A stretch of DNA of 64,000 nt from Kineosporia mesophila (GCF_021129235.1 NZ_JAJOMA010000019.1:97668-161667); one strand, 5' to 3'; positions 34,297-45,104 are shown, counted from the first letter of the stretch. Program-made: numbers and translations. Notes: generated from the letters alone by a model not told the origin.

Positions 34297-35820
34297 TTAC
34301 TTCTTCTTGGAACGCTTTTCGCGCGGCCGCACGGACACCTCGATCGGTGTGCCCTCGAACCCGAACGCCTCCCGCAGCCGACGCTCGATGAACCGGCGGT
34401 AACCGGCCTCGAAGTAGCCGGAGGTGAAGAGCACGAACCGCGGCGGGCGGGTCGAGACCTGCGAGCCGTACAGGATGCGCGGCTGCTTGCCACCACGCAC
34501 CGGGTGCGGGTGGGACTGCATGATCTCGGCGAGCAGGGAGTTCAGCTTGCCGGTGGGCACGCGGGTGTCCCACGACTCCAGCGCCGTGTCGAGGGCCGGG
34601 GTCAGCCGGTTCACGTGCCACTTCGTGGAGGCGGACACGTTGATGCGGGGCGCCCACTGGATCTGCACGAGGTCGGTCTCGAACTCCCGCTCGAGGAACT
34701 TGCGACGCTCCTCGTCCATCAGGTCCCACTTGTTGTAGGCGACGACGAGGGCCCGGCCGGAGTCGACGATCATCGAGATGATGCGCTGGTCCTGCTCGGA
34801 CAGCGGCTCGGAGGAGTCGAGGAGCACCACGGCCACCTCGGCCTTCTCCAGCGCGGCCTGCGTACGCAGCGAGGCGTAGAAGTCGGCGCCACGGGTCAGG
34901 TGCACACGACGGCGGATACCCGCGGTGTCGACGAAACGCCACTGCCGGCCGTTGAGGTCGATGATCTCGTCGACCGGGTCGCGGGTGGTGCCGGCGACCG
35001 AGTCGACGACCACGCGGTCTTCCCCGGCGAGCGCGTTAAGCAGGCTGGACTTGCCCACGTTGGGGCGGCCCAGGAGCGCGACGCGGCGCAGCCCACCGAC
35101 CTGGTCGGGACCGACGGCCGAGACCTCGGGCAGTGCGGCGAGCACGGCGTCGAGAAGGTCACCGCTGCCACGACCGTGCAGTGCGGAGACCGGGTACGGC
35201 TCCCCCAGCCCCAGGGACCACAGCGACGAGGCCTCGAGCTCGCCCCGCGTGTCGTCGACCTTGTTGGCCGCGAGGATGACGGGCTTCTTGGTCTTGCGCA
35301 GCAGGCGCACCACGGCCTCGTCGGTCGCGGTGGCGCCGACCTGGGCGTCGACCACGAACATCACGGCGTCGGCGAGCTCGATCGCGACCTCGGCCTGCTC
35401 GGCCACCCGGCCGGCCAGGCCTTTGGCGTCGCGCTCCCAGCCGCCGGTGTCGACGACCACGAAACGCCGACCGGCCCACTCGGTCTCGTAGCGAACCCGG
35501 TCGCGGGTGACACCCGGAACGTCTTCGACCACGGCTTCGCGACGGCCGAGCACGCGGTTGACCAGCGTGGACTTGCCCACGTTGGGCCGCCCGACGATGG
35601 CGAGAACCGGGAGCGGGCCCGTGTTCTCCTCACCGAGCGCACCGTCGGCGCCGGCTTCGAGCAGACGCAGGTCGGACTCGGACAGGTCGTACTCGGCCAG
35701 CCCGGCCCGCAGAGCGTTGTCCAGGCCAGGAGCCTCGGGTTCTTCAGCCCCGTAGCCGGCCGCCACGTCGATGACGACGGGCTCGGCTTCTTCGTTGGTG
35801 GAGCGGTCTTGCTTGGACAT
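34297..35820 (-). CDS. der: Ribosome biogenesis GTPase Der (EngA)
   Basis: Double GTPase needed for 50S assembly, 507 residues. G domain 1: [18 protein letters not shown] domain 2: [18 protein letters not shown]-terminal KH-like domain with [18 protein letters not shown] and the basic end REKRSKKK. An acidic N-terminal extension of about 70 residues is typical for actinobacteria. The start overlaps the cmk stop (TGATG). Confidence 0.97.
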   Translation of the reverse strand: MSKQDRSTNEEAEPVVIDVAAGYGAEEPEAPGLDNALRAGLAEYDLSESDLRLLEAGADGALGEENTGPLPVLAIVGRPNVGKSTLVNRVLGRREAVVEDVPGVTRDRVRYETEWAGRRFVVVDTGGWERDAKGLAGRVAEQAEVAIELADAVMFVVDAQVGATATDEAVVRLLRKTKKPVILAANKVDDTRGELEASSLWSLGLGEPYPVSALHGRGSGDLLDAVLAALPEVSAVGPDQVGGLRRVALLGRPNVGKSSLLNALAGEDRVVVDSVAGTTRDPVDEIIDLNGRQWRFVDTAGIRRRVHLTRGADFYASLRTQAALEKAEVAVVLLDSSEPLSEQDQRIISMIVDSGRALVVAYNKWDLMDEERRKFLEREFETDLVQIQWAPRINVSASTKWHVNRLTPALDTALESWDTRVPTGKLNSLLAEIMQSHPHPVRGGKQPRILYGSQVSTRPPRFVLFTSGYFEAGYRRFIERRLREAFGFEGTPIEVSVRPREKRSKKK

Positions 35821-36581
35821 CAGGAAACGGCACCAGCCCTGGCGTGTTCGTCGAGGTCGGTGACCGAACCGGTGACGATGCGGGTGATGGCGGCCAGCAC
35901 GGCATCGACGGTCTGCTCGAAATCGAGCGCCGAGGAGTCCAGGTGCATCACGCCGTCCGCGGCGACCTCGAAATTGGAAACGGTGGAGTCGTCGGAGTCG
36001 CGGCGCACGATCTGGTCGCGCGTCGCCTCGACGGACGCGGCGTCGGCGCTGCCGTGCAGCTCCTTGGCCCGCCGCGCGAGTCGCGCCTCCTCGCTCGCGG
36101 TGAGCAGGAGACGCACGTCGGCGTCGGGAGCGACGACGGTGGTGATGTCACGGCCCTCGGCGACGCACCCCTGGTGCGTGCCGTTGCGTCCGGCGGTGAT
36201 CAGGTCGCGCTGACGCTTCAGCATCTCGGCGCGCACGTCGAGGTTGGTCGCGACCTTGGAGACGATCGAGGAGATCCGGGTCTCGCGGATCGCGGCGGAG
36301 ACGTCGTGACCGGCCACCCGGACTCCGGGAGCAGTCGGGTCGGTGGCCATGGTCAGGTCGAGGTTGCGCACGTGCTCGGCGACCGCGGCCGCGTCGGCCA
36401 GATCGATCCCGGCCTCCACCACCGACCAGGTCGCCGCGCGGTACATCGCACCGGTGTCGAGATATTCCAGCCCGAGCCGACGCGCCACCTCACGGGAGAC
36501 GCTGGACTTGCCGGACCCGGAAGGGCCGTCGACGGCAATCACCAGGGGGCGCGCTTGCGTGGGGACGGACTGCGCGGACAC
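35820..36581 (-). CDS. cmk: Cytidylate kinase
   Basis: Phosphorylates CMP/dCMP with ATP. 253 residues from a GTG. P-loop [16 protein letters not shown]-binding [19 protein letters not shown] and lid RRDSDDST. The C-terminal extension EHARAGAVS is not needed for the fold. Coupled to der. Confidence 0.95.
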   Translation of the reverse strand: MSAQSVPTQARPLVIAVDGPSGSGKSSVSREVARRLGLEYLDTGAMYRAATWSVVEAGIDLADAAAVAEHVRNLDLTMATDPTAPGVRVAGHDVSAAIRETRISSIVSKVATNLDVRAEMLKRQRDLITAGRNGTHQGCVAEGRDITTVVAPDADVRLLLTASEEARLARRAKELHGSADAASVEATRDQIVRRDSDDSTVSNFEVAADGVMHLDSSALDFEQTVDAVLAAITRIVTGSVTDLDEHARAGAVS

Positions 36582-36813
36582 GGTGATACCTCCGGTGATC
36601 GGCTGGATTTCGGCGCCGGACTGACCCTCGTGGTCGACGCCGCACAGGTTCGTGACCTTCCTAGGTTAGTCGAGTCCCAGGCCACATCCGACATCGTGCG
36701 ATCAAAGCCACCCTTACGGAGTGGCCGGATGCCCCGTTTTGCTGGGCCTGTCCTGTGGATCAGCGCCGTAGCGAGGAGGTGCCCGGTGTAGGCGATGCTC
36801 CGCAGGACGGGCC
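36582..36813. other. Gap between cmk and tyrA, no gene seen
   Basis: No supported frame; the minus strand should carry the cmk-der promoter. No clear -10/-35 pair or riboswitch could be pinned. Confidence 0.4.
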
Positions 36814-37920
36814 CTAGGCCACGACGTGCCAGCCGCGCTCGGTGAGGGCTCTTTCGAGCTCTTCCCGGGCGGCCGGCAGAACCGAGACACTGCCCAGGCC
36901 CACGCGGGCGCCGGGTGAGTGCTCGAGGCTGAACTCCTCGACGTTGATCCCGGCCTCGCCGATGTCCTCGAACAGCCTGGCCAGCTGACCGGGCTGGTCC
37001 GGAAGCAGCGCGGTGACCACGGCGTAGCGGGTCTGCGGCTGCCCGTGTTTACCCGGAATGCGCCCGCGGCCCTCGCGCCCGTGGTGCACGATCTGCGCGA
37101 CGGCGGCGCGGGCGCCGACCGCCTCCCCCGCGCCCAGGGCGTCGAGGGCGGCGATCACGGTGTCGAGGTCGGTGCGCAGTTCCTTGAGGACGCCCGCCAC
37201 CTGCGGTGCGTTGGCCGACAGGATCTGGGCCCACAGCATCGGGTCGCTGTCGGCGATGCGGGTGACGTCACGCAGCCCCTGCCCGGCCAGCCCGACGGCC
37301 GGGTCGCTGGCCTTGACCAGGCGGGACGCGACCAGGCTGGCCGCCAGCTGGGGTACGTGCGAGATCAGCGCCACGGCCTCGTCGTGCTCGGCGGCGGGCA
37401 TGAAGACGGGGGTGGCTCCCAGGGCGACGGCCAGCATCCGCACGGCCTCGGTGCGCTCGTGCGCCTGGCCGGTGGACGACGGGCACACCACCCACGGCCG
37501 CCCCAGGAAGAGGTCGGCACGGGCGGCGGTCGGTCCGGAACGTTCCCGGCCGGCCATCGGATGCCCGCCGGCATAGCGCTCGATCCCGCCGGCACCGGCC
37601 AGCTCGGCCGCGATACCGCCCTTGACGCTGGCCACATCGGTGACCGTGGCGTTCGGGTGCGCAGCCAGTTCGGCCCGCACCACGGAGGCCGTGACATCGG
37701 GCGGGGCCCCGACGACGACGAGCGACACCGGTTCATCACCGGGATCGAGCTCGCCGGCGCCCATGTCACGGGCCAGGGCGAGCGCGGTCGGGGACGGGTC
37801 GTGGAGCAGGACCCGCACACCCAGGCCGCGCAGCCCCAGGCCGATGCTCGCGCCGAGCAGGCCGGTGCCGACGATGCGGACGGTTCCGAGGGTCTGCGCC
37901 GCCGCTGGATCGACGCTCAT
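36814..37920 (-). CDS. tyrA: Prephenate dehydrogenase with ACT domain
   Basis: 368 residues. Oxidative decarboxylation of prephenate to 4-hydroxyphenylpyruvate for tyrosine. N-terminal Rossmann GTGLLGASIGLGL, catalytic/ligand region TDVASVKGG, GGHPMAGRERSG with the catalytic His, and the dimer domain with FMPAAEHDEAVALISHVPQL. The C-terminal 80 residues (YAVVTALLPDQPGQLARLFEDIGEAGINVEEF) form an ACT domain, pointing to feedback control, probably by tyrosine. Next to aroH, the enzyme that makes prephenate. Confidence 0.95.
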   Translation of the reverse strand: MSVDPAAAQTLGTVRIVGTGLLGASIGLGLRGLGVRVLLHDPSPTALALARDMGAGELDPGDEPVSLVVVGAPPDVTASVVRAELAAHPNATVTDVASVKGGIAAELAGAGGIERYAGGHPMAGRERSGPTAARADLFLGRPWVVCPSSTGQAHERTEAVRMLAVALGATPVFMPAAEHDEAVALISHVPQLAASLVASRLVKASDPAVGLAGQGLRDVTRIADSDPMLWAQILSANAPQVAGVLKELRTDLDTVIAALDALGAGEAVGARAAVAQIVHHGREGRGRIPGKHGQPQTRYAVVTALLPDQPGQLARLFEDIGEAGINVEEFSLEHSPGARVGLGSVSVLPAAREELERALTERGWHVVA

Positions 37921-37932
37921 GGTGATCCCGGC

Positions 37933-38307
37933 TCAGCTTCCCGGGATCGGGGGTACGTCCACACGCAGCCTGTCGGTGCCCCGCAGGTACCGGTTGCGGA
38001 TCTGGTCACGATCCAGCTCGGTCTCGACGTGCGCGACCAGGCGGACCAGCAGCGGCATGGCGCCTTCGACCTGCATTTCCTGGACACAGATCAGAGCCGG
38101 GTCGTTCAGCCCGAGCTGACGCGCGGCCAGGGCCGGCGCCACGCTCGACACGTCCTGGGTGGCGGTGAAGATGATGCTGATGATGGAGTCCTGGTCGAGC
38201 TTGTTGGCCTCCATCACCTCGGACACCAGCTCGCGGGTGCGCTCGAGAACGTGTTCCCGCTCGTCGACGTCCACCGCGGTCGCCCCCCGGATGGCCCGGA
38301 CAGCCAC
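37933..38307 (-). CDS. aroH: Chorismate mutase, AroH type
   Basis: 124 residues. AroH-class trimeric mutase: VRAIRGATAV, IISIIFTATQDVSSVAPALAAR, VQEMQVEGAMPLLVRLVAHV, and the YLRGTDRLRVD end. It converts chorismate to prephenate for the adjacent tyrA. GTG start; 12 bases before tyrA. Confidence 0.93.
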   Translation of the reverse strand: MAVRAIRGATAVDVDEREHVLERTRELVSEVMEANKLDQDSIISIIFTATQDVSSVAPALAARQLGLNDPALICVQEMQVEGAMPLLVRLVAHVETELDRDQIRNRYLRGTDRLRVDVPPIPGS

Positions 38308-38361
38308 AATTTCCTCCTAGAGATCTGCTGCCTGAAAATCGTTGCGGGACAAGAGGATTAG

Positions 38362-39270
38362 CTACAGCCCAACTGCTTCGAACAGTTTGCTGAGCTCCTC
38401 GCCGTGGATCGCACGGGTACGTCCCGAACGCAGGCCCCCCATCTTCACCGGACCGATCTGGATCCGGCAGAGCTGGAGGACGGGGTACCCCACCTCGGCG
38501 AGCATGCGCCGGACGATGTGGTTGCGCCCCTCGTGCAGGGTGATCTCGAGTAGCGCCTTACCGGGCCGGGAGTCGACCATCCGGAAGGAGTCGGCCTTGA
38601 CCGGCCCGTCTTCCAGCTCGACCCCGGCGCGGAGCTTTTTGCCGATGTCCTGCTTCACCGGCCCGGCCACCTCGGCCAGGTACGTCTTCGGCACCTCGTG
38701 GCTGGGGTGCGTCAGGCGGTGGGTGAGGTCACCGTCGTTCGTGAGCAGCAGCAGGCCTTCCGTGGCCGTGTCCAGGCGGCCGACGTGGAACAGCCGCTCG
38801 TCCAGAGCATTCGGGCGCTGCGACAGGATGTCGCCGACGCAGGGCCGGCCCTCCGGGTCGGACATCGTGGTGACCACGCCCGGAGGCTTGTTCAGCGCCA
38901 GGTAGATGAGCGACGTGTCGAGCTGCAGGCGCACGCCGTCGACGTGCACGATCGCCGTCTTCGGGTCGATGCGCACACCGAGCTCGCGCACGGTGGTGCC
39001 GTCGACCACCACGCGGCCGGCCTCGATCAGGTCCTCGGACGCGCGGCGCGAGGCGACACCGGCCTGGGCCAGCACCTTCTGCAGCCGGACGCCGTCGGGA
39101 TCGTGGACGTCTTTCTCGGGCTCTTTCGGCCCACCCGGCATGGTGCGGGAACCGGCCGGGGCACCCGTGCGGTCGCGGCCACCGCGAGCGGTGGTGCGGG
39201 CACCGGGCACCTTGGGTTGCTGACCGCGATGGGCGGTCTTGCGGGGCTTGGGGGTCTTGGGGGGAGTCAT
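38362..39270 (-). CDS. rluB: 23S rRNA pseudouridine synthase RluB-like
   Basis: 302 residues. A basic, low-complexity N-terminus (PPKTPKPRKTAHRGQQ) precedes an S4 RNA-binding domain (VRLQKVLAQAGVASRRASED) and the RsuA-family catalytic domain: GRLDTATEGLLLLTNDG with the catalytic Asp, and EGRNHIVRRM. Modifies large-subunit rRNA. The start overlaps the scpB stop (ATGA). Confidence 0.93.
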   Translation of the reverse strand: MTPPKTPKPRKTAHRGQQPKVPGARTTARGGRDRTGAPAGSRTMPGGPKEPEKDVHDPDGVRLQKVLAQAGVASRRASEDLIEAGRVVVDGTTVRELGVRIDPKTAIVHVDGVRLQLDTSLIYLALNKPPGVVTTMSDPEGRPCVGDILSQRPNALDERLFHVGRLDTATEGLLLLTNDGDLTHRLTHPSHEVPKTYLAEVAGPVKQDIGKKLRAGVELEDGPVKADSFRMVDSRPGKALLEITLHEGRNHIVRRMLAEVGYPVLQLCRIQIGPVKMGGLRSGRTRAIHGEELSKLFEAVGL

Positions 39271-39938
39271 GAAACACCTGCCGGGAAGTCGTCGAGGGCA
39301 TCCACCTCGGGCAGGAACGGCGCCAGGGCAGGCAGCGCGTCCAGCGAGGTCAGGCCCAATTTGTGCAAGAAGGTCTGGGTGGTCTGATAAAGCGTCGCGC
39401 CGGTCTCGGGATCGTTACCCGAATCCTCGACCAGCCCGCGGGTGACCAGGGTGCGCATCACGGCGTCCACGTTCACCCCACGGATGGCGGACACCCGCGC
39501 ACGGCTCACCGGCTGGCGGTAGGCCACGATCGCGAGGGTCTCCAGGGCGGCCTGGCTGAGCTTGGAGGTCTGGCCGTCGAGAACGAAGCGCTCCAGCACC
39601 GGCGAGAATTCCGCCCGGCTGTACACGCGCCATCCGCCGGCCACCCGGCGCAGCTCGAAGCCCCGGGCATCGTTGTCGTACTCCGCCACGAGCCCGGCCA
39701 GCAACTCGGTGACCCGCTCGACCGTGACCCCCATGGCGGCCGCCAGCTGCACCTCTTCGACCGGATGCTCGACCACCATGAGCACCGCCTCGAGGGCCGC
39801 GCGGGCACCACCGGGCAGATCGTCCAGGTCAGGAAGATCGCTCACCTCACCCGGGGACTTGCTCTTGTCGCTCGTGACAGGGTCCGGCGCCGGGGTGCTC
39901 TTCTCCCCGGGGTCGCCGGGCCGATCCTCGTCACTCAC
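39267..39938 (-). CDS. scpB: Segregation and condensation protein B
   Basis: About 223 residues from the GTG at 39938, chosen because the 17 codons before it look non-protein. ScpB winged helices: GARAALEAVLMVVEHPV, AALETLAIVAYRQPVSRARVSAIRGVNVDAVMRTL, then the GATLYQTTQTFLHKLGL end. ScpB partners ScpA and SMC in chromosome condensation. Acidic N-terminal tail. Confidence 0.95.
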   Translation of the reverse strand: MSDEDRPGDPGEKSTPAPDPVTSDKSKSPGEVSDLPDLDDLPGGARAALEAVLMVVEHPVEEVQLAAAMGVTVERVTELLAGLVAEYDNDARGFELRRVAGGWRVYSRAEFSPVLERFVLDGQTSKLSQAALETLAIVAYRQPVSRARVSAIRGVNVDAVMRTLVTRGLVEDSGNDPETGATLYQTTQTFLHKLGLTSLDALPALAPFLPEVDALDDFPAGVS

Positions 39939-39998
39939 TCGTCCATCATGCCCTGTCCACGCACCCGTCCCGGACCACATGATCGGCACGGCACCTAC

Positions 39999-41150
39999 TC
40001 AGCCCTCGACCGGCTCCGGCTCCGCGGTCTTCACCTCAAGGCCTTCGAACTCGTCGACCTCGATCTGCGTCAGCTCGGCGCCGGTCCAGCGCACGGTGAG
40101 TTCGCCGAGCGGGGAGACCTGGTCGAAGGCCACCGCGGCCTCGCGGAACAGTTCCAGCAGGGCGAGGAAACGGGCGATCACGACGAGTTTGCCGTCGGCG
40201 TCCGAGACCAGGGATCGGAAGCTCGCGGTCTGCACCCGGCGCAGGCGGTCGACGATCAGGGCGGCCTGCTCGCGCACGCTGACGGCCGGATTGTGCAGGT
40301 GGTCGAGCGTGACCTTGGGCGGTTCCTTCGGTGTGAGGGCCTTGGCGGCGATCTCGGCGAACTGCAGCGGGGTCAGTCCGAGCACCAGTTCGGGCAGGAT
40401 CTTCTTGATGTGGTCCTCGATCGGCACGTCACGCGGCGCCCGCCGGGTCTCGGCGGAGATGTGCGCGGCGAGGGTCGAGGCGACGTCCTTGAACGCGCGG
40501 TACTGCAGCAGCCGGGCGAACAGCAGGTCGCGAGCCTCCAGCAGGGCCAGGTCGTCGTCGTCCTCGACCTCGGCGGCCGGCAGCAGACGGGCCGCCTTCA
40601 GGTCGAGCAGCGTGGCCGCGACCAGCAGGAACTCGCTCACCTCGCCGAGGTCCCAGTTCGCGCCGAGCGCCTTCACGTAGACCAGGAAGTCGTCGGTGAC
40701 CTGCGCGATCGCGATCTCGGTGACGTCCAGCTTGTGCTTGGAGATCAGGCCGAGCAGCAGGTCGAAGGGACCGTCGAAGTTGTCGAGATGCACCGAGAAC
40801 CCGGCCGAGCGGCCGGGGAGCACACCGCCGGGGGTGACTTCTTCAGTGCCGATTGAGGACGTCGTGGTCGCCGCGGTCTGCGGGTCACCAGCGGCGCCGG
40901 TGGGCTCGGGCGGCGTGGGGACGGTACTGACCGAGCCGTCGTGAGACGCGTCTTCAGTGGGATCGTTCGCCGTGACCGGGTCGGCGCTGACAGCGTCGCC
41001 GTGAGCCTCGTCCTTCATCGGGCCGTCTCGCAGATCGATCGTCGGCGAGCCGTCGGTGCTGGTCAGATCGATGATGGGCGCGTCGTGCGCCGTGGGGTCC
41101 GGCGGGCGGGGTCGTTCGGACGGGCCCGTGGGGTCAGGCTGCGTCGCCAC
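39999..41150 (-). CDS. scpA: Segregation and condensation protein A
   Basis: 383 residues from a GTG that overlaps the end of the ParA-like gene by 17 bases; starts further in, near 41015, are possible because the first 115 residues are acidic/Pro-rich filler. The kleisin domain begins FSVHLDNFDGPFDLLLGLISKHKLDV, followed by the EFLLVAATLLDLKAARLLP helix; the C-terminal winged helix has VVIARFLALLELFREAAVAF. It bridges SMC heads. Confidence 0.95.
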   Translation of the reverse strand: MATQPDPTGPSERPRPPDPTAHDAPIIDLTSTDGSPTIDLRDGPMKDEAHGDAVSADPVTANDPTEDASHDGSVSTVPTPPEPTGAAGDPQTAATTTSSIGTEEVTPGGVLPGRSAGFSVHLDNFDGPFDLLLGLISKHKLDVTEIAIAQVTDDFLVYVKALGANWDLGEVSEFLLVAATLLDLKAARLLPAAEVEDDDDLALLEARDLLFARLLQYRAFKDVASTLAAHISAETRRAPRDVPIEDHIKKILPELVLGLTPLQFAEIAAKALTPKEPPKVTLDHLHNPAVSVREQAALIVDRLRRVQTASFRSLVSDADGKLVVIARFLALLELFREAAVAFDQVSPLGELTVRWTGAELTQIEVDEFEGLEVKTAEPEPVEG

Positions 41151-42060
41151 GGGCGATCAGTTCACGCGCCAGCAGGCGGTAGGCGTAGGCACCGGCGTGC
41201 GACGACGCGTAGGTGGTGATCGGCTCAGCCGCGACCGAGGCGTCGGGGAACTTCACGGTGCGGCCGATGACGGTGTGGAAGACCCGGTCGCCGAAGGCCT
41301 CGACCACGCGGGACACCACCTCGCGGCTGTGCAGGGTGCGCGGGTCGTACATGGTGGCCAGGATGCCGTCGACCTCGAGGCCGGGGTTCAGCCGGTCTTT
41401 CACCTTCTCGATGGTCTCGACCAGCAGGGCGACACCGCGCAGGGCGAAGAACTCGCACTCCAGCGGGATCACCACGCCGTGCGAGGCGGTGAGCGCGTTG
41501 ATGGTGAGCAGGCCCAGCGACGGCTGGCAGTCGATGAGCACCACGTCGTAGTCGTCGAGCACCGGACGCAAGGCCCGGCTCAGCACGGTCTCCCGGGCCA
41601 CCTCGCTGACCAGCTGCACCTCGGCGGCGGACAGGTCGATGTTGGCCGGCAGCAGGTCGAGATCCTCGATCTCGGTCTGCCGGATGGCCTCCTTCGCCAC
41701 CGTGGTGCGGTCCATCAGCACGTTGTAGATCGTGCGGTCGAGCTCGTGCGGGTTGATGCCCAGGCCCACGGAGAGGGCGCCCTGCGGATCGAAGTCGACG
41801 AGCAGCACCCGGCGGCCGTACTCGGCGAGCGCCGCCCCGAGATTGATGGTCGACGTGGTCTTGCCGACGCCGCCCTTCTGATTACACATCGCGATGATGC
41901 GCGCGGGGCCGTGCGAGGTCAGCGGCGACGGCTCCGGGAACGACGGCATCGGGCGGCCGGTCGGTCCGTCGCCGCCGGAACTCACCAGCAGCAGGCCGTC
42001 GCCGCCTCCCCGTTCGACGGCTATGTTCGACAAAGCCGCAGCAGTCGTGTTGTTCGTCAC
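41134..42060 (-). CDS. ParA-family ATPase linked to scpAB
   Basis: 308 residues from the GTG at 42060, preceded by GAGGAG. Deviant Walker A as CNQKGGVGKTTSTINL, Walker A-prime LLVDFDPQGALS, Walker B DVVLIDCQPSLG. These are Soj/ParA-type dimerising ATPases. No parB lies nearby, and this actinobacterial scp-linked ParA is distinct from the ori-proximal one. It probably assists chromosome segregation alongside ScpAB. Confidence 0.9.
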   Translation of the reverse strand: MTNNTTAAALSNIAVERGGGDGLLLVSSGGDGPTGRPMPSFPEPSPLTSHGPARIIAMCNQKGGVGKTTSTINLGAALAEYGRRVLLVDFDPQGALSVGLGINPHELDRTIYNVLMDRTTVAKEAIRQTEIEDLDLLPANIDLSAAEVQLVSEVARETVLSRALRPVLDDYDVVLIDCQPSLGLLTINALTASHGVVIPLECEFFALRGVALLVETIEKVKDRLNPGLEVDGILATMYDPRTLHSREVVSRVVEAFGDRVFHTVIGRTVKFPDASVAAEPITTYASSHAGAYAYRLLARELIARGDAA

Positions 42061-42140
42061 GTCGTCTCCTCGGTAGCGCTCGTCGACGGTTGGGCCGACA
42101 TCGGGACATGACACCGGGCGAATCGTCGATGTCTATCCTC

Positions 42141-42187
42141 GCGCGTCGCCGGACTAGACCTGGCGAGGCTAGTCGGCGCGTCGTCTG
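42141..42187. terminator. Imperfect hairpin between xerD and the ParA-like gene
   Basis: GACTAG and CTAGTC pair, extended by CG-rich flanks (CGCGCGTCGCCG / CGGCGCGTCG). Likely a terminator for xerD. Confidence 0.45.
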
Positions 42188-42221
42188 GTACTCAAGCCAA
42201 GTTCCGCGCTATGAGCGTCGG

Positions 42222-43202
42222 TCAGGCCTGTAGTGCCCTGGGGTGCGCGGCTACATATACCTCACGGAGCGTGTCTGCGGTAACACGGGTGTAGAGCTGT
42301 GTGGTCGTGACGGAGGCGTGTCCGAGCAACTCCTGCACCACGCGTACATCTGCGCCTCCCTCCAGCAGGTGTGTGGCGAAGGAGTGCCGCAATGTGTGCG
42401 GAGACACTTTGCCGGACAGCTCGGCGCGGTCGGCGGCCCCGGCCAGCACCGCCCAGGCGCTCTGCCGGGACAGCGGCCCACCTCGGGCGTTGAGGAAGAT
42501 CGCCGGCGATCCCTTGCCCCGCTGGGCCAGCGCCGGGCGGCCCCGCACCAGGTAGGCCTCGACCGCCGTGACGGCGTAGCTTCCGATGGGCACGATGCGT
42601 TCCTTGTCGCCCTTGCCGCGCAGCCGGACCAGGCCGGACTGCAGGTCGAGGTCGTCGATGGCGCACCCCACGGCCTCGCTGATGCGGGCGCCGCAGCCGT
42701 AGAGCAGTTCCAGGAGTGCCCGATCGCGCAGCCCGGTCGGGGTCTCGGGCGGGCCGGCCGCGGAGAGCACCCGCTCGACGGCGTCGAGGCTGATGGCCTT
42801 GGGCAGGCGCTTGGGTGCCGACGGGGGCTGCACCTGCCCGGCCGGGTCGGTGGCGGTGAGGCCTTCCAGCAGCAGGAACCGGTGGAACCCGCGCACCGCC
42901 ACCACGGTGCGCGCGGCCGAGCTGGCACTGAGGATGGCCGCGCCGTCTTCTCCCGTGCGGATGGCCGCGAGAAAGTTCATCACGTCGGCCTCGGACACCG
43001 CCGCCGGGTCGGCCAGTCGGTGGCTGAGCAGGAAATCGACGTAACGGCGCAGGTCACGGCGATAGGCGCCGAGGGTGTTGGTCGCCAGGCCGCGTTCGAC
43101 GGCGAGGTGGTCGAGATAGCCGGTGAGGGCCTTCTCGACGGCGGTGTTGCCCGCACGGGCTGTCTTGGCGATGGACGGCCGCGCCCCCGGGGCGGACGTC
43201 AC
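42222..43202 (-). CDS. xerD: Tyrosine recombinase XerD
   Basis: 326 residues from a GTG. N-terminal SAM-like domain ([34 protein letters not shown]) and a catalytic domain with the R-K-H-R-H-Y set: Arg in CGARISEAV, Lys in [35 protein letters not shown]. It resolves chromosome dimers at dif with XerC. The location beside parA-scpA-scpB is typical for actinobacteria. Confidence 0.94.
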   Translation of the reverse strand: MTSAPGARPSIAKTARAGNTAVEKALTGYLDHLAVERGLATNTLGAYRRDLRRYVDFLLSHRLADPAAVSEADVMNFLAAIRTGEDGAAILSASSAARTVVAVRGFHRFLLLEGLTATDPAGQVQPPSAPKRLPKAISLDAVERVLSAAGPPETPTGLRDRALLELLYGCGARISEAVGCAIDDLDLQSGLVRLRGKGDKERIVPIGSYAVTAVEAYLVRGRPALAQRGKGSPAIFLNARGGPLSRQSAWAVLAGAADRAELSGKVSPHTLRHSFATHLLEGGADVRVVQELLGHASVTTTQLYTRVTADTLREVYVAAHPRALQA

Positions 43203-43210
43203 GGGCGCAG

Positions 43211-44326
43211 TCAGGCCAGCACCTCGCTCAGGGCGACGAACGGCATGTCGTGCGCCGCGGCGACCGGGGCGTTGGCCACGGCGCCGTCGTAGGTGTTCAG
43301 GCCCAGCGCCAGCGCCGGGTCGGCCCGCAGGGCGTCGCGCCAGCCGCGCCCGGCCAGCTCGACGACATACGGAAGAGTGACGTTGGTGAGGGCGTAGGTG
43401 CTGGTGTGGGGCACCGCGCCGGGCATGTTGGCCACGCAGTAGAAGACCGAGTCGTGCACCCGGTACGTGGGATCGGCGTGCGTGGTGGCGTGGCTGTCTT
43501 CGAAGCAGCCGCCCTGGTCGATCGAGATGTCGACCAGCACACTGCCGGGGCGCATGCCCGCCACCTGCTCGTTGCTGATCAGCCGGGGCGCCTTCGCCCC
43601 GGCGACCAGCACGGCACCGATCACCAGGTCGGCGTCGCGGATGGCGGTCTCGACCTCAAGCGAGTTGGACGCCACGGTCTGCAGGTGGCCCTGATAGATG
43701 CGGTCCATCTGACGCAGCCGGTTGATGTCGCGGTCGAGCAGCACCACCTCGGCCTGCATGCCCAGGGCGATCGCCGCGGCGTTGGCCCCGGCCACCCCGG
43801 CGCCGAGGATGACGACCTTGGCCGCGTACACCCCGGAGACACCACCGAGCAGAACCCCCCGGCCGCCCTCGGCCCGCATCAGCGTGTGCGCGCCGACCTG
43901 CGGGGCGAGCCGGCCGGCGACCTCGCTCATCGGGGCCAGCAGCGGCAGCGACCGGTCGGGCAGCTGGACGGTCTCGTAGGCGATGCCCGTGACCTGGCGT
44001 TTCAGCAGCTCTTCGGTGAGGGGCCGGTCGGCGGCCAGGTGCAGATAGGTGAACAGCACCTGCCCCGGGCGCATGCGCCCGTACTCGGCCGCGATCGGTT
44101 CTTTCACCTTGAGCACCAGCTCGGCCCCGGCCCAGACCTGGTCGGCGGTGGGCAGGATGCGTGCGCCGGCGGCCACGTAGTGGGCGTCGGAGATGGACGA
44201 ACCCTCACCCGCCGATGCCTCGATGCTGATCTCGTGCCCGGCCCGGACCAGCTCGTGCACCCCGGCCGGCGTGATCGCGACCCGGTACTCATGGTTCTTG
44301 ATCTCGCGCGGAACCCCGATCCTCAC
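43211..44326 (-). CDS. ald: Alanine dehydrogenase
   Basis: 371 residues. NAD-dependent interconversion of L-alanine and pyruvate plus ammonia. Start [20 protein letters not shown] is diagnostic; Rossmann loop [14 protein letters not shown], substrate Lys/His in [13 protein letters not shown] and [13 protein letters not shown], and [15 protein letters not shown]. Needed for alanine use and nitrogen balance. 8 bases upstream of xerD in the same direction. Confidence 0.96.
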   Translation of the reverse strand: MRIGVPREIKNHEYRVAITPAGVHELVRAGHEISIEASAGEGSSISDAHYVAAGARILPTADQVWAGAELVLKVKEPIAAEYGRMRPGQVLFTYLHLAADRPLTEELLKRQVTGIAYETVQLPDRSLPLLAPMSEVAGRLAPQVGAHTLMRAEGGRGVLLGGVSGVYAAKVVILGAGVAGANAAAIALGMQAEVVLLDRDINRLRQMDRIYQGHLQTVASNSLEVETAIRDADLVIGAVLVAGAKAPRLISNEQVAGMRPGSVLVDISIDQGGCFEDSHATTHADPTYRVHDSVFYCVANMPGAVPHTSTYALTNVTLPYVVELAGRGWRDALRADPALALGLNTYDGAVANAPVAAAHDMPFVALSEVLA

Positions 44327-44495
44327 TCGATCAACCGCCTCTCGTCAGCAGATCCGGTCTGGTGATCGACTTCGAGGGCCACTCTAGGACGCACCTCCGA
44401 CAGTCATGGCGTGACGCGGGGGCATCGGCGCGGCGAGCGCGGCGCACAGCCGCTTCGAGGCGAAACTGTCGGCGGTCTGTGATCTGATCATCGCC

Positions 44496-45104
44496 ATGAG
44501 TGCGCGGTTCGTCCCCTACGCGGCCACACCCGGCCGCGCCGTCGTGCAAGTGGTCGCCGACCTCAGCGTGCTGCTGTGGATCGTGCTCTGGTACTACGTC
44601 GCCAAGGCCGTGCACGCGGCCCTCTCCGCGATCGCCGGCGTCGGGGCCGACGTGCAGGGTGGCGCCAACGGCATCTCCACCAACCTGAACGGGGCCGGCA
44701 AGAGCGCGGGCGGCATCCCGCTCGCCGGCGACGCCCTGGCCAAACCCCTGAACGCCGCGGCCGGCGCGGCCCAAGACATCGCCAACGCCGGTCACGGTCT
44801 GGACGAGAAGGCCACCACGCTGGCGATCCTGCTGGCCCTGGCCGTGTCGGTCCCACCGATCCTGGCTCTGGTCGTGCCCTGGCTCCTGCTGCGCCTGCGA
44901 TTCGCCCGGCGTGCGGGCGCGACGGCCGACCTGGCCCGCAGCTCCGGAGGCCAGGACCTGCTGGCCCTACGAGCCCTGGCCAACCGCCCCACCGCCAAAC
45001 TCCTGAAGATCACCGACGACCCACTGGAAGGCTGGCGCACGGGCGACCCGGAGGTGGTGGCCCGGCTGGCGGCCCTCGAGCTGAGATCGGCCGGGCTCAA
45101 ATAG
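44496..45104 (+). CDS. Actinobacterial two-segment membrane protein of unknown function
   Basis: 202 residues. One membrane segment at about 20-45 (VVADLSVLLWIVLWYYVAKAV), a central Gly/Ala-rich region (VQGGANGISTNLNGAGKSAGGIP), then a second at about 108-135 (LAILLALAVSVPPILALVVPWLLL), and a basic C-terminal tail with RPTAKLLKI. Architecture is common in actinobacteria; function not known. The downstream spacer has short gcgggtgcacagc-type direct repeats (45185-45215). Confidence 0.75.
   Translation: MSARFVPYAATPGRAVVQVVADLSVLLWIVLWYYVAKAVHAALSAIAGVGADVQGGANGISTNLNGAGKSAGGIPLAGDALAKPLNAAAGAAQDIANAGHGLDEKATTLAILLALAVSVPPILALVVPWLLLRLRFARRAGATADLARSSGGQDLLALRALANRPTAKLLKITDDPLEGWRTGDPEVVARLAALELRSAGLK

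Noticed and set aside
42115..42221. A dif site beside xerD
   Set aside because: The hairpin here does not show the two 11-base Xer binding arms with a 6-base centre; dif usually lies at the terminus, not next to xerD.
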